Source: a bacterium
GTDB taxonomy: Bacteria; Bacteroidota; Bacteroidia; Bacteroidales; Muribaculaceae
Assembly: GCA_004559845.1 (NCBI GenBank)
Contig: SFWW01000062.1
Span: forward strand, 1 to 8,893
Direction of reading: 5' to 3'
DNA: 8,893 bases
Below the pieces are notes generated by a model that saw nothing but the letters and a program-made list of their open reading frames with translations, ran no database searches and was not told the DNA's origin. Each line of letters starts with the position of its first letter. The first letter of the stretch is position 1. Below are positions 1-6,773 of the stretch, piece by piece. Both the position numbers and the translations under genes were made by a program.

Positions 1-129
1 ATCATCTCAGGCGAGCCGCTATACCTCGACGACCTGCGGCAACAAGACCGCAAACCCACACGCTACGTATGCGGTCAGATAGGCGGTGTGCGTTACGAAC
101 TGCTTGAGCAGGACACATTACCCGACTAA
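1..129 (+). CDS. C-terminal end of an unrecognised protein (5' partial)
   Basis: Frame 1 is open from the window edge to a TAA at 127-129, giving the last 42 residues of a protein. The tail contains the stretch SGEPLYLDDLRQQDRKPTRY, then CGQIGGVRYELLEQ, and ends TLPD. It is hydrophilic, with no membrane segment or motif I recognise. The codon choice (GCG, CGC and GAC rich) resembles the other protein genes here, which supports it as real coding sequence. I cannot name a family from this fragment. The next 280 bases have no clear intrinsic terminator, only weak inverted repeats such as GGCGGT at 176-181 with ACCGCC at 221-226. Confidence 0.55.
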   Translation: MISGEPLYLDDLRQQDRKPTRYVCGQIGGVRYELLEQDTLPD

Positions 130-409
130 CCCCCGACTTTCACTCCCCTTGAAGATGAGATTGTGTTGGGGTGCAGGCGGTTGGGGTTGATGACGGTTGT
201 GCACTGCAAATTCCTAAAACACCGCCGGCACTCACCCAGCGATTGAAGCCTAACCATCAGCCGGACAGGTATTTACAAATGCCGATAGAACCCAAATCCG
301 ACAAATAATTCTTAAAACATATCTCTTTAGAGTGAAAGCTATGCCTGAAAAAAATCAAATTCTGTAAAAAAAATACTGTTTTATTTTAGAATTTGAGAAA
401 AAAAAATTT

Positions 410-417
410 TAACTTTG
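410..417 (+). promoter_or_regulatory. Candidate Bacteroidetes -7 promoter element
   Basis: TAACTTTG matches the Bacteroidetes -7 consensus TAnnTTTG exactly and lies in a very AT-rich stretch. The -33 TTTG partner is poor: a TTTA lies about 21 bases upstream. If used, transcription would start near 424 and give a leader of about 350 bases before the pseudouridine synthase start at 778. Confidence 0.4.
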
Positions 418-530
418 TGCCAAATTAGAGATTACGCTATGAGAGAATGCTCTATGATGCTTTATTAAGCAAGATTTTTAATTTTAAGGTGTTATGCCTA
501 TAGGCTATTGATTTGCTTGGCACGCTATCC

Positions 531-644
531 ATGCCAAAGGACAAGAACCAAACGATGCAAGCACTCCGGCGTGAGTGGTGCAATGCAAAAATTAGTGTGT
601 TTGAAATCTCCAATTTCAATGACGAATTAAAATTGCGTGCCTAA
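531..644 (+). CDS. Possible 37-residue small protein of unknown function
   Basis: An ATG at 531 opens a 37-codon frame ending with TAA at 642-644. The product begins MPKDKNQTMQALRREW, continues CNAKISVFEISNF and ends NDELKLRA. It is charged, with a basic N-terminal half and an amphipathic second half, and has no signal peptide or membrane segment. Against it are its short length, the lack of a clear ribosome binding site, and overlap with predicted RNA hairpins that would constrain the same bases. It could be a real small protein, a leader peptide or a chance frame. Confidence 0.2.
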   Translation: MPKDKNQTMQALRREWCNAKISVFEISNFNDELKLRA

Positions 645-662
645 ATGTTGATAGTAAATAAT

Positions 663-689
663 TGTGGTGAACCAACCACACCATTTTTT
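663..689 (+). terminator. Terminator-like or attenuator-like hairpin in the leader
   Basis: A perfect six-base stem, TGTGGT (663-668) with ACCACA (675-680), has a six-base loop and is followed after CCA by six T (684-689). The stem is short for an efficient terminator. It could end a small RNA made from the upstream promoter, or attenuate transcription into the gene starting at 778. Confidence 0.35.
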
Positions 690-777
690 GGAAAACGGAA
701 ATAACATTTTCTACAAATAATTTTGCCGAGAGGCCCAATAAAAACATTTTTCACGACTTAATAATAACTATAAGACG

Positions 778-2070
778 ATGGAAGAGAATTTAGAAAAAAA
801 ATCAAAACGACCAAGGATTGGCGGACTGATGCCTCCAATCGAGGAAAATTCCTCACGCTATGAAAATGCAGGCCAAGAAGGCCAAGGACAGGGAGGGTAC
901 AACAACAGTTATCAACAAGATGGCGGCTACCAACAGCAAGGTGGCTATCGTCAGCAGCAAGGTGGCTATCGCCAGCAGCAAGGCGGTTATCGCCAGCAGC
1001 AAGGTGGTTATCGCCAGCAGCAAGGCGGCTATCGCCAGCAACAGGGCGGTTATCGCCAACAACAGGGTGGCTATCGCCAGCAGCAAGGTGGCTATCGCCA
1101 ACAGCAAGGTGGATATCGCCAACAGCAAGGTGGATATCGCCAGCAGCAGGGTGGCTACCAACAGCAAGGCGGCTATCGCCAGCAACAGGGCGGCTATCGC
1201 CAGCAGCAAGGTGGCTATCGCCAGCAACAAGGCGGTTATCGCCCGCAACAAGGCGGATTTAAAAAACGCCCGCAAAATCAACCTCGCCAACAAATGCGAT
1301 TCGTGCCACGTCCACAGCCCGTGGAATATGTGGAACCCATCATTGATCCCACAGCAGAAATTCGTTTGAATAAATTTATGGCAAATGCAGGCATCTGCTC
1401 ACGCCGTGAAGCCGACGAATTGATTACCAAAGGATTGGTGAAGGTAAACGGCGAAGCCGTGACCGAGCTCGGTGTGAAAATCACTGCAAAAGACACGGTG
1501 GAATACAACGACAAAATCGTGACCAGCGAACGCAAAGTGTATCTTTTGCTCAATAAGCCAAAAGATTGTGTGACCACCAGCGACGACCCCAACGGACGCA
1601 AAACCGTGATGGACCTCGTGAAGGGTGCCTGCGAAGAACGCATCTACCCTGTGGGACGCCTTGACCGCAACACCACCGGTGTGCTCTTGCTCACCAACGA
1701 CGGCGACCTCGCTTCCAAGCTCACACACCCCAAATATGTGAAGAAAAAAATCTACCAAGTGTGGGTGGATAAGCCCATTAGCGAAGAAGATATGCAACAC
1801 ATTGCCGATGGTGTGGAACTCGACGACGGACCCATCCATGCCGACGCAGTGAGCTACGTGTCGCCCACCGACCGCAAGCAAGCCGGCATCGAAATCCACT
1901 CCGGACGCAACCGCGTGGTGCGCCGCATTTTTGAATCACTGGGCTACCATGTGGTGAAACTCGACCGCGTGTATTTCGCCGGTCTCACCAAAAAGAACTT
2001 GCCGCGCGGACGCTGGCGCTATCTCACTCAGGAAGAAGTGAACTTCTTGAAACAAAACTCCTTTGAATAA
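778..2070 (+). CDS. rluB: RluB/RsuA-family ribosomal RNA pseudouridine synthase with long Gln/Gly/Tyr/Arg repeat tail
   Basis: This 430-residue protein isomerises a uridine in ribosomal RNA to pseudouridine. Residues 1-50 are a charged lead-in, residues 51-160 are 16 tandem copies of YRQQQGG or close variants, and residues 161-193 are a basic linker. An S4 RNA-binding domain follows at about 194-240 (IRLNKFMANAGICSRREADE), then the catalytic domain. The signature GRLDRNTTG lies at 293-301, with Asp296 as the expected catalytic aspartate. The C-terminus carries the family motif GRNRVVRRIFESLGY. The catalytic part is of normal size for RluB/RsuA/RluF enzymes, so the extra length comes from the N-terminal tail. 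RluB is the likeliest subgroup, but RsuA or RluF specificity cannot be excluded. The ATG at 778 is the first of the frame, without a clear Shine-Dalgarno, which is usual in Bacteroidetes. asnS follows 42 bases later and is probably co-transcribed. Confidence 0.93.
   Translation: MEENLEKKSKRPRIGGLMPPIEENSSRYENAGQEGQGQGGYNNSYQQDGGYQQQGGYRQQQGGYRQQQGGYRQQQGGYRQQQGGYRQQQGGYRQQQGGYRQQQGGYRQQQGGYRQQQGGYRQQQGGYQQQGGYRQQQGGYRQQQGGYRQQQGGYRPQQGGFKKRPQNQPRQQMRFVPRPQPVEYVEPIIDPTAEIRLNKFMANAGICSRREADELITKGLVKVNGEAVTELGVKITAKDTVEYNDKIVTSERKVYLLLNKPKDCVTTSDDPNGRKTVMDLVKGACEERIYPVGRLDRNTTGVLLLTNDGDLASKLTHPKYVKKKIYQVWVDKPISEEDMQHIADGVELDDGPIHADAVSYVSPTDRKQAGIEIHSGRNRVVRRIFESLGYHVVKLDRVYFAGLTKKNLPRGRWRYLTQEEVNFLKQNSFE
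928..1257 (+). repeat. In-frame 21-base tandem repeat encoding YRQQQGG units
   Basis: The repeat has sixteen units in the pseudouridine synthase frame: thirteen YRQQQGG, one final YRPQQGG, and two shortened YQQQGG units of 18 bases (928-945 and 1156-1173). The peptide is nearly invariant while the DNA varies at third positions (CAG/CAA, GGT/GGC/GGA). Units at 1093-1113 and 1114-1134 are identical, as expected for a recent tandem duplication. Unit number probably varies between strains without breaking the frame. Confidence 0.95.
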
Positions 2071-2112
2071 TTATTACACAAGCGCGTTTTTTTTACCAAC
2101 CCCCAACATACA

Positions 2113-3522
2113 ATGGAAATAAAACGAACAAAAATAGTGGACATCTTCAACCCCGCACTCATCGGCACTGATGTGTGCGTGAAGGGATGGGTGCGTACGC
2201 GCCGCGGCAACAAGCAGGTGCAATTCATCGCACTCAACGATGGCTCCACCATTAAAAATGTGCAAATCGTGGTGGACCCCACCACCATTGAAGAATCGCT
2301 GCTCAAAGACATCACCACCGGTGCTTGCCTTTGCGCAATAGGAAAACTCGTGGAAAGTCAGGGCGCCGGACAAAGCGTGGAAATTCAATGCCAAAGCATT
2401 GAGCTCTACGGCACTTGCCCAAACGACTACCCCATGCAAAAGAAAGGCCAATCGTTTGAATATATGCGCAAGCATGCTCACATGCGCCTGCGCACCAACA
2501 CCTTTGGCGCCGTGTTCCGCATCCGCCACCACATGGCAATGGCAGTGCACCGCTACTTTAGCGACCACGGCTTCTTCTATTTCCACTCGCCCATCATCAC
2601 CGCAAGCGACTGCGAAGGTGCCGGCGAAATGTTTCAGGTGACCACCAAAAACCTCTACAAACTGGAAAAGGACGACAACGGTAGCATCAAATACGATGAC
2701 GATTTCTTCGGAAAAATGACTTCGCTCACCGTGAGCGGACAGCTTGAAGGCGAACTCGGTGCCACCGCGCTCGGCGCTATCTACACCTTCGGTCCCACAT
2801 TCCGTGCCGAAAACAGCAACACGCCTCGACACCTGGCGGAATTTTGGATGATTGAACCCGAAGTGGCGTTCCTCGAGCTCAACGGATTGATGGACCTTGA
2901 AGAAGATTTTATCAAATATTGCGTGAGATGGGCACTCGAGCATTGCAAAGACGACCTCGAATTCCTCAACAAGATGATCGACAAGGGACTCCTCGAACGA
3001 TTGCAAGGCGTGCTCAACGACGATTTCGTGCGGCTGGAATACACCGAAGGCATCAAAATTCTGGAAGAAGCCGAACGCAATGGCGTGAAATTTGAATTCC
3101 CCATTAGCTGGGGTGGCGACCTTGCCAGCGAACACGAACGCTATTTGGTGGAAACACATTTCAAAAAACCGGTGATTCTCTACAACTATCCGCGCGAAAT
3201 TAAGGCTTTCTATATGAAGCAAAACAACGAGCCCGAAGCGCGACGCACCGTGCAAGGCACCGACGTGCTCTTCCCACAAATCGGCGAAATTATCGGCGGT
3301 TCGGTGCGCGAAGAAAGTATGGAAAAACTCAATAGCGAAATCCTCCGCCGCAATATCCCCACAAAAGATATGTGGTGGTATCTCGACACCCGCAAATACG
3401 GCACTTGCCCACACGCCGGTTTCGGTCTCGGTTTCGAACGCCTTATCCTTTTCGTGACCGGTATGCAAAACATTCGCGACGTGATTCCTTTCCCACGCAC
3501 GCCTAAAAACGCAGAATTCTAA
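2113..3522 (+). CDS. asnS: Asparaginyl-tRNA synthetase (class IIb)
   Basis: This cytoplasmic enzyme charges tRNA-Asn with asparagine using ATP. The 469-residue length fits bacterial AsnS (about 466). The N-terminal OB-fold anticodon-binding domain is visible around residues 15-55 (VCVKGWVRTRRGNKQVQFIA, then LNDGSTIKNVQIVVD). Class II motif 2 is FRAE at 230-233 with RHLAEFWMIEPE at 239-250. The stretch GGSVRE lies at 395-400, and motif 3 is GFGLGFERL at 436-444 with the ATP-binding Arg443. The FWMIEPE form of motif 2 favours AsnS over AspRS. All key elements are intact. The gene lies 42 bases after the pseudouridine synthase, with no hairpin terminator or TAnnTTTG element between them, so the pair is likely one transcript ending at the terminator at 3551-3591. 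Confidence 0.97.
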   Translation: MEIKRTKIVDIFNPALIGTDVCVKGWVRTRRGNKQVQFIALNDGSTIKNVQIVVDPTTIEESLLKDITTGACLCAIGKLVESQGAGQSVEIQCQSIELYGTCPNDYPMQKKGQSFEYMRKHAHMRLRTNTFGAVFRIRHHMAMAVHRYFSDHGFFYFHSPIITASDCEGAGEMFQVTTKNLYKLEKDDNGSIKYDDDFFGKMTSLTVSGQLEGELGATALGAIYTFGPTFRAENSNTPRHLAEFWMIEPEVAFLELNGLMDLEEDFIKYCVRWALEHCKDDLEFLNKMIDKGLLERLQGVLNDDFVRLEYTEGIKILEEAERNGVKFEFPISWGGDLASEHERYLVETHFKKPVILYNYPREIKAFYMKQNNEPEARRTVQGTDVLFPQIGEIIGGSVREESMEKLNSEILRRNIPTKDMWWYLDTRKYGTCPHAGFGLGFERLILFVTGMQNIRDVIPFPRTPKNAEF

Positions 3523-3550
3523 ATTCAATTCCAAAAAATAATACCTTCGC

Positions 3551-3591
3551 ATACTACCTCACTGCCGACAGCGAGGTAGTATCTTTTTTTT
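3551..3591 (+). terminator. Strong intrinsic terminator of the rluB-asnS transcript
   Basis: A ten-base perfect stem, ATACTACCTC (3551-3560) with GAGGTAGTAT (3573-3582), has an inner CTG/CAG extension closing a CCGA loop and is followed by eight T (3584-3591). It starts 28 bases after the asnS stop codon. Confidence 0.93.
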
Positions 3592-3670
3592 GAGCCTCAC
3601 CGGTTGACGGCAGCGCGCGACAGCACCACGCACAAGCCCCCACCCCCGAACGGGCCCTTCCCCGACACGC
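3592..3670. other. GC-rich spacer between two convergent terminators
   Basis: These 79 bases are clearly richer in G and C than the AT-rich spacers elsewhere in the window, with C-runs and a small CCCG-AA-CGGG palindrome. No ORF or promoter element is visible. It sits exactly between the plus-strand terminator of asnS and the minus-strand terminator of the cysteine-rich gene. It may be neutral spacer. Confidence 0.4.
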
Positions 3671-3705
3671 AAAAAAATCCTGCTCGGAGAAATTCCCAAG
3701 CAGGA
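3671..3705 (-). terminator. Intrinsic terminator of the minus-strand Lys/Cys-rich gene
   Basis: Read on the minus strand, TCCTGCT (3705-3699) pairs with AGCAGGA (3684-3678). An internal GG/CC extension lies beyond a C-A mismatch, and seven T follow (3677-3671). It lies about 70 bases beyond the stop codon of the gene at 3778-4083. Confidence 0.9.
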
Positions 3706-3777
3706 CATTACAAATTTGTTTTGCTCAATTCAAAAACAATAAACTCGCATCTACAAAACTATGCATAGGCGAGCAAA

Positions 3778-4083
3778 TTATTTCTTCTTGCAAGCGCCCT
3801 TACAGTCTTTCTTATCAGCCTTGCAAGCCTTCTTACATTCTTTCTTGCTTTCTTTCTTGCATTCTTTATGTGCCTTCTTGCATTCTTTCTTGGCTTCTTT
3901 GCAAGCGGCCTTGCATTCCTTTTTGGCTTCTTTGCAAGCGACCTTGGCTTCCTTGCAACGATCTTTTGCGCTCACTTCACATTGTTGCTTACTTTCTTTA
4001 CACTTGGAGGCGCAGGTTTGTGCGCTCGCAAAAGCAGTAGCCATCATTGCCACTACCAAAGTGAATAACATTTTTTTCATCAT
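3778..4083 (-). CDS. Small exported lysine/cysteine-rich helical repeat protein, function unknown
   Basis: The product is 101 residues. It opens with a classical Sec signal peptide (MMKK, a hydrophobic core, then AFASA) with likely signal peptidase I cleavage after Ala21. The mature 80 residues have about 29 Lys and 13 Cys, the rest mostly Glu, Ala, Ser and Asp. They contain no aromatic residue and no Leu, Ile or Met. Cysteines fall at 24, 28, 35, 43, 50, 57, 61, 68, 75, 83, 87, 94 and 98, so every gap is 4, 7 or 8. Eleven of the 13 are followed directly by Lys, in units such as CKEAKKECK. On an alpha helix this spacing gives a slowly winding stripe of thiols in a basic surface. I do not recognise a named family. 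Metal or thiol buffering, a disulfide-linked coiled coil, or binding to acidic polymers are all conceivable. The gene is monocistronic, with its own promoter and terminator. ATG codons at 4083 and 4080 are both possible starts. Confidence 0.85.
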   Translation of the reverse strand: MMKKMLFTLVVAMMATAFASAQTCASKCKESKQQCEVSAKDRCKEAKVACKEAKKECKAACKEAKKECKKAHKECKKESKKECKKACKADKKDCKGACKKK

Positions 4084-4206
4084 AGTAGTTTGTTTTAAAT
4101 TGTTAGTTGTTTTGTGTTCAAAAATTAATCAATATGTGCAGAGAAGAAAAAGCATCGTTGAGGGCAAAAAATCCGACATCATTTTTTCCTTCTCGCAATT
4201 TGACTG

Positions 4207-4237
4207 CAAACTTAGCACATTATCTTCAAATCCGAAA
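4207..4237 (-). promoter_or_regulatory. Candidate promoter of the minus-strand Lys/Cys-rich gene
   Basis: On the minus strand TAAGTTTG (4214-4207) matches TAnnTTTG exactly. A TTTC, one base off the -33 TTTG, lies 19 bases upstream (4237-4234), the usual spacing. The predicted leader is about 115-120 bases. Confidence 0.5.
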
Positions 4238-4429
4238 CATGTGGAGTGAAATAAATTACTAATTGTGCTGAAAAAATGTTATTCTCATCACTTTTGTCTA
4301 TGTTGACGCAAGGGCAAATTTGCGTGAAAAACGAACCTTTAGCTTCATTACGAATGTTAAAACATTGACTATTTTCTAAAAAAACCTATTTGCGAGCGGA
4401 AAAAAGGCACTTTATTGAAAAAAAATTGC

Positions 4430-4437
4430 TACCTTTG
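4430..4437 (+). promoter_or_regulatory. Candidate promoter of the GT5-like / DUF4270 pair
   Basis: TACCTTTG matches TAnnTTTG exactly, 25 bases before the ATG at 4463, so the leader would be short. The -33 partner is weak, with only a TTTA about 15 bases upstream. It is the best match in the spacer for driving the two downstream genes. Confidence 0.6.
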
Positions 4438-4462
4438 CATTTAGTTTAAACAAAATTGCGCA

Positions 4463-5272
4463 ATGGAAGTAAATAAAGTACTTTTTATTTCTCAAGAAAT
4501 ATCTCCTTACTTGCCCGAAACGCCGATGGCGGTGATGAGCAGGGAATTGCCTCAAGCAGTGCAAGAAAGCGGTTTGGAGGTGCGTACTTTTATGCCGAAA
4601 TACGGATTTATCAACGAGCGTAGGAATCAGCTTCACGAAGTGATTCGCCTCTCGGGGATGAATATTTCCATTGACGACACCGACCACCCGCTTATCATTA
4701 AGGTGGCTACCCTGCAACCGGTGCGCATGCAAGTGTATTTCATTTTCAATGAAGATTATTTCCACAAGAGCATCTGCAAAGAGCTGGAAACGGTGAGTTC
4801 GCCCACCGACAACGATGAGCGCAGCATCTTTTTTGTGAGAGGCACGCTTGAAACGGTGAAAAAGCTACGCTGGGTGCCGGAAGTGATACACTGCACGGGA
4901 TTGATTTCCGCCCTTGCACCGCTCTATATCAAGGACTTTTATGCCGACGACCCTTCGTATCAGGAGGCTAAAGTGGTGTTTACGCTCACCGACGACGATT
5001 TCAGCGAGCCTTTCGATGCACGGCTCTTCGAAAAACTGAAATTTGATGGAATGAACGAAGAAAACTTTGCTTGGGTAAAAGACCAATCGCTCAACAAAGT
5101 GGGGCTCACCAAATTGGCATTGCAGCATTGCGATGGCGTGGTGCAAGCCACTGAGCACGTGAGCGAAGAAATTTTGGCTTTGGTAAAGGAATCGGGCTTG
5201 CCCTTCCTCCCCTATCAAAGCGATGTGATGAAAAATGCCGACGCTATGAAGGCTTTCTACGAATCTTTATAA
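4463..5272 (+). CDS. Starch/glycogen synthase-like N-terminal domain protein (GT5-related, probably non-catalytic)
   Basis: This 269-residue cytoplasmic protein (no signal peptide) resembles the N-terminal GT-B half of GlgA-type glycosyltransferases. It opens with VLFISQEISPYLPETPM, matching the first beta strand and loop of GlgA. RTFMPKYGFINERR (41-54) and VPEVIHCTGLISAL (138-151) correspond to the conserved PxY and PD-x-hHxHDW regions. Two things argue against ordinary catalysis. The glucosyl-nucleotide loop, KTGGL in true synthases, reads LPETPMA (17-23), and the usual His after the IHC strand is Thr145. The whole C-terminal nucleotide-binding half is missing, where a full GlgA has about 470-500 residues. 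I know of similar about 270-residue proteins in Bacteroidetes, so the short form is probably ancestral rather than a recent truncation. The DUF4270-type lipoprotein gene follows 23 bases later, which suggests an operon. The function is not known to me. Confidence 0.8.
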   Translation: MEVNKVLFISQEISPYLPETPMAVMSRELPQAVQESGLEVRTFMPKYGFINERRNQLHEVIRLSGMNISIDDTDHPLIIKVATLQPVRMQVYFIFNEDYFHKSICKELETVSSPTDNDERSIFFVRGTLETVKKLRWVPEVIHCTGLISALAPLYIKDFYADDPSYQEAKVVFTLTDDDFSEPFDARLFEKLKFDGMNEENFAWVKDQSLNKVGLTKLALQHCDGVVQATEHVSEEILALVKESGLPFLPYQSDVMKNADAMKAFYESL

Positions 5273-5295
5273 CGATTATCGCGCTATATAATATA

Positions 5296-6717
5296 ATGAA
5301 TGTGGAATTAAAACAATCGGTATGCTGGATATTCGCCCTGCTCATGATGCTGGGTGCGTATTCTTGCTCCGACGAAAATATTGGACACTCCATCACCGAC
5401 ACCAAGTCGTCGATTATCGAGGACTCTTCCTTTGTGATGACCGGGGTGAGCGTGCCCAACACCAAGCTGCAAGCGCGCACCAGCACCCAACTGGTGGGCG
5501 AAATTAATTGCGCCGGCTACGGACGCCTCAAAAGCGATGTGGTGTGCCAACTGATGCCCGCCAATCGCATCGACACCATCGGCACCAATGTCGACCTCAT
5601 TGATTCTTGCCGATTGGTGCTCTGCCTGAAAGCCTCCGACGGCTTCACCGGCGACTCGCTCGCGCCGATGCGAATGACGGTGTATGAGCTGGAGCAAACA
5701 CTGCCGGAACCTATCTACAGCGATTTTTCGGCAGAAGGCTACTACAACCCCAACAAGCCCATCGCCTCGGTATCATATTCCCCGGCAAGCGCGAAGCAAT
5801 ATTCCGAATATTCCTACACCGACGGCACCATCGTCACTTGGCGCGAAATCGCCATCCCAATGCCGGTGGAATATGCCAAACGCATGCACAATTTGTACGT
5901 TACCAACCCGGTAGCATTTGGCGACCCGGAAGAATTTAAAAAGCACTTCCGCGGACTGTATGTCACCAACAGCTACGGCTCGGGACGCATGATGAACTAC
6001 TATGCCACCGAATTGGAGGTGTACTACCGCCAGCACACCACTGTGCGCGACACTGTTGACACCATTCAGGTGAGTCAACAAGTGTATGCCGCTTCCACGC
6101 CGGAAGTGATTACCAACAACAACCTCTCGCTTTCCGCCGACGAAAGTGTGAAGGAAATGGTGGCAAATGGAGAAGCTATCGTGATGGGACCTTCGGGCTA
6201 CGAGGTGAATGTGCATTTCCCCATTCAAGACATTATCAACACCTACAAGACCAACACCGCCGATGGTTTGTCGGTAATCAACTCGCTGCAACTCACCATT
6301 CCGGTGGAGCAAATCAGCAATGAATACAACATTGCTCCGCCTGCCTACTTGCTGATGGTGAAAAAAGATAAGAAAAACGATTTCTTTGAAGGCGATAGCC
6401 TAACCAACAACAAAGACTCGTTCTACGCCACCTACAATTCCGCCACCAAAGAATATGTGTTTAGCGGCTTGCGCCCCTATATCCTCAATATTCTCAACAA
6501 CAAAGGCGGCATTGCCACCGACGAGGACATCAACCTCACACTCACCCCCATCGATGTGGCGAGCTACACGCAAATGTCGAACTACTACTATTACTACGGT
6601 TCTTCACAAACCGTGGTAACCAAAATATCACCTGCCGTGTCGCAACCGGCTATCGCAAAGTTGCGACTCGACAAGGCAAAAATAAAAGTGGTGTATAGCA
6701 AGCAATCGGTTTACTAA
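5296..6717 (+). CDS. DUF4270-type outer-surface lipoprotein
   Basis: This 473-residue protein begins with a lipoprotein signal peptide: a hydrophobic core (WIFALLMMLGAYS), then Cys24, followed by SDENIG. Cys24 is the likely lipidated residue. The mature region is rich in Asn, Thr, Ser and Tyr with alternating hydrophobic residues, as in beta-sandwich surface proteins. A tyrosine run lies at 430-434, and a C-terminal strand reads AKLRLDKAKIKVVYSK. Length, composition, lipobox and position after the GT5-like protein fit the DUF4270 lipoproteins of Bacteroidetes, whose role is undetermined. The family call rests on recognition and context, not on a search. The ATG at 5296 is chosen because it places the signal peptide correctly. 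No terminator with a T-run follows, so the transcript may continue into the tRNA gene. Confidence 0.75.
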   Translation: MNVELKQSVCWIFALLMMLGAYSCSDENIGHSITDTKSSIIEDSSFVMTGVSVPNTKLQARTSTQLVGEINCAGYGRLKSDVVCQLMPANRIDTIGTNVDLIDSCRLVLCLKASDGFTGDSLAPMRMTVYELEQTLPEPIYSDFSAEGYYNPNKPIASVSYSPASAKQYSEYSYTDGTIVTWREIAIPMPVEYAKRMHNLYVTNPVAFGDPEEFKKHFRGLYVTNSYGSGRMMNYYATELEVYYRQHTTVRDTVDTIQVSQQVYAASTPEVITNNNLSLSADESVKEMVANGEAIVMGPSGYEVNVHFPIQDIINTYKTNTADGLSVINSLQLTIPVEQISNEYNIAPPAYLLMVKKDKKNDFFEGDSLTNNKDSFYATYNSATKEYVFSGLRPYILNILNNKGGIATDEDINLTLTPIDVASYTQMSNYYYYYGSSQTVVTKISPAVSQPAIAKLRLDKAKIKVVYSKQSVY

Positions 6718-6746
6718 CCGCATCGCAGCGCGCGCATAAGTAAACC
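6708..6746 (+). repeat. Inverted repeat overlapping the end of the DUF4270 gene
   Basis: GGTTTACT (6708-6715, covering the last codons) pairs perfectly with AGTAAACC (6739-6746) across a 23-base GC-rich loop. No T-run follows, so it is not a standard intrinsic terminator. It could protect a 3' end or mark a processing point before the tRNA. Confidence 0.4.
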
Positions 6747-6773
6747 ATAGCGCTTGCCTCCACAAACGCAAAA

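Larger units (their letters stand above)
424..690 (+). ncRNA. Candidate structured 5' leader or small RNA upstream of the pseudouridine synthase
   Basis: The 648-base stretch from 130 to 777 has no convincing long gene. From the TAnnTTTG element onward it holds several perfect short hairpins. TTGGCA (517-522) pairs with TGCCAA (532-537). TGCA..CACTC (556-566) pairs with GAGTG..TGCA (573-582). TTGAAAT (601-607) pairs with ATTTCAA (613-619). TGTGGT (663-668) pairs with ACCACA (675-680) and is followed by six T. A seven-base match, GGCACGC (519-525) with GCGTGCC (635-641), would enclose the middle hairpins and compete with the first one. This suggests a folded RNA, either a free small RNA ending near 690 or a leader acting on the downstream gene. 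I do not recognise it as 6S, tmRNA, SRP or RNase P RNA. Short stems also occur by chance, so confidence is low. Confidence 0.3.
4084..4462. other. AT-rich divergent intergenic region
   Basis: This 379-base spacer lies between the divergent genes at 3778-4083 and 4463-5272. It holds a promoter candidate for each direction (4207-4237 minus, 4430-4437 plus). A second, imperfect minus-strand match (TA, three bases, TTTG) is at 4127-4119. I see no convincing small gene, RNA gene or long repeat in it. Confidence 0.6.

Noticed and set aside
928..1257. CRISPR array
   Set aside because: Units are contiguous, 18 or 21 bases long, in frame and without unique spacers.
853..1369. Leu/Ala-rich minus-strand frame and Ser/Ala-rich plus-strand frame over the repeat region
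   Set aside because: Both are other-frame readings of the 21-base tandem repeat, which keeps all frames open. The pseudouridine synthase frame is clearly the coding one.
2071..2112. Run of eight T (2087-2094) between rluB and asnS as a terminator
   Set aside because: No matching stem precedes it, only a bare GCGC stretch, so read-through into asnS is more likely.
2074..3552. 492-codon minus-strand frame antisense to asnS
   Set aside because: It is the mirror of a highly conserved tRNA synthetase. The His/Phe/Val/Ala-rich composition is typical of an antisense shadow and it has no recognisable domain.
3761..4249. 162-codon plus-strand frame over the Lys/Cys-rich gene
   Set aside because: The Leu/Phe/Ser-rich reading is the complement of the Lys/Cys codons. 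The minus-strand frame has a textbook signal peptide plus its own promoter and terminator.
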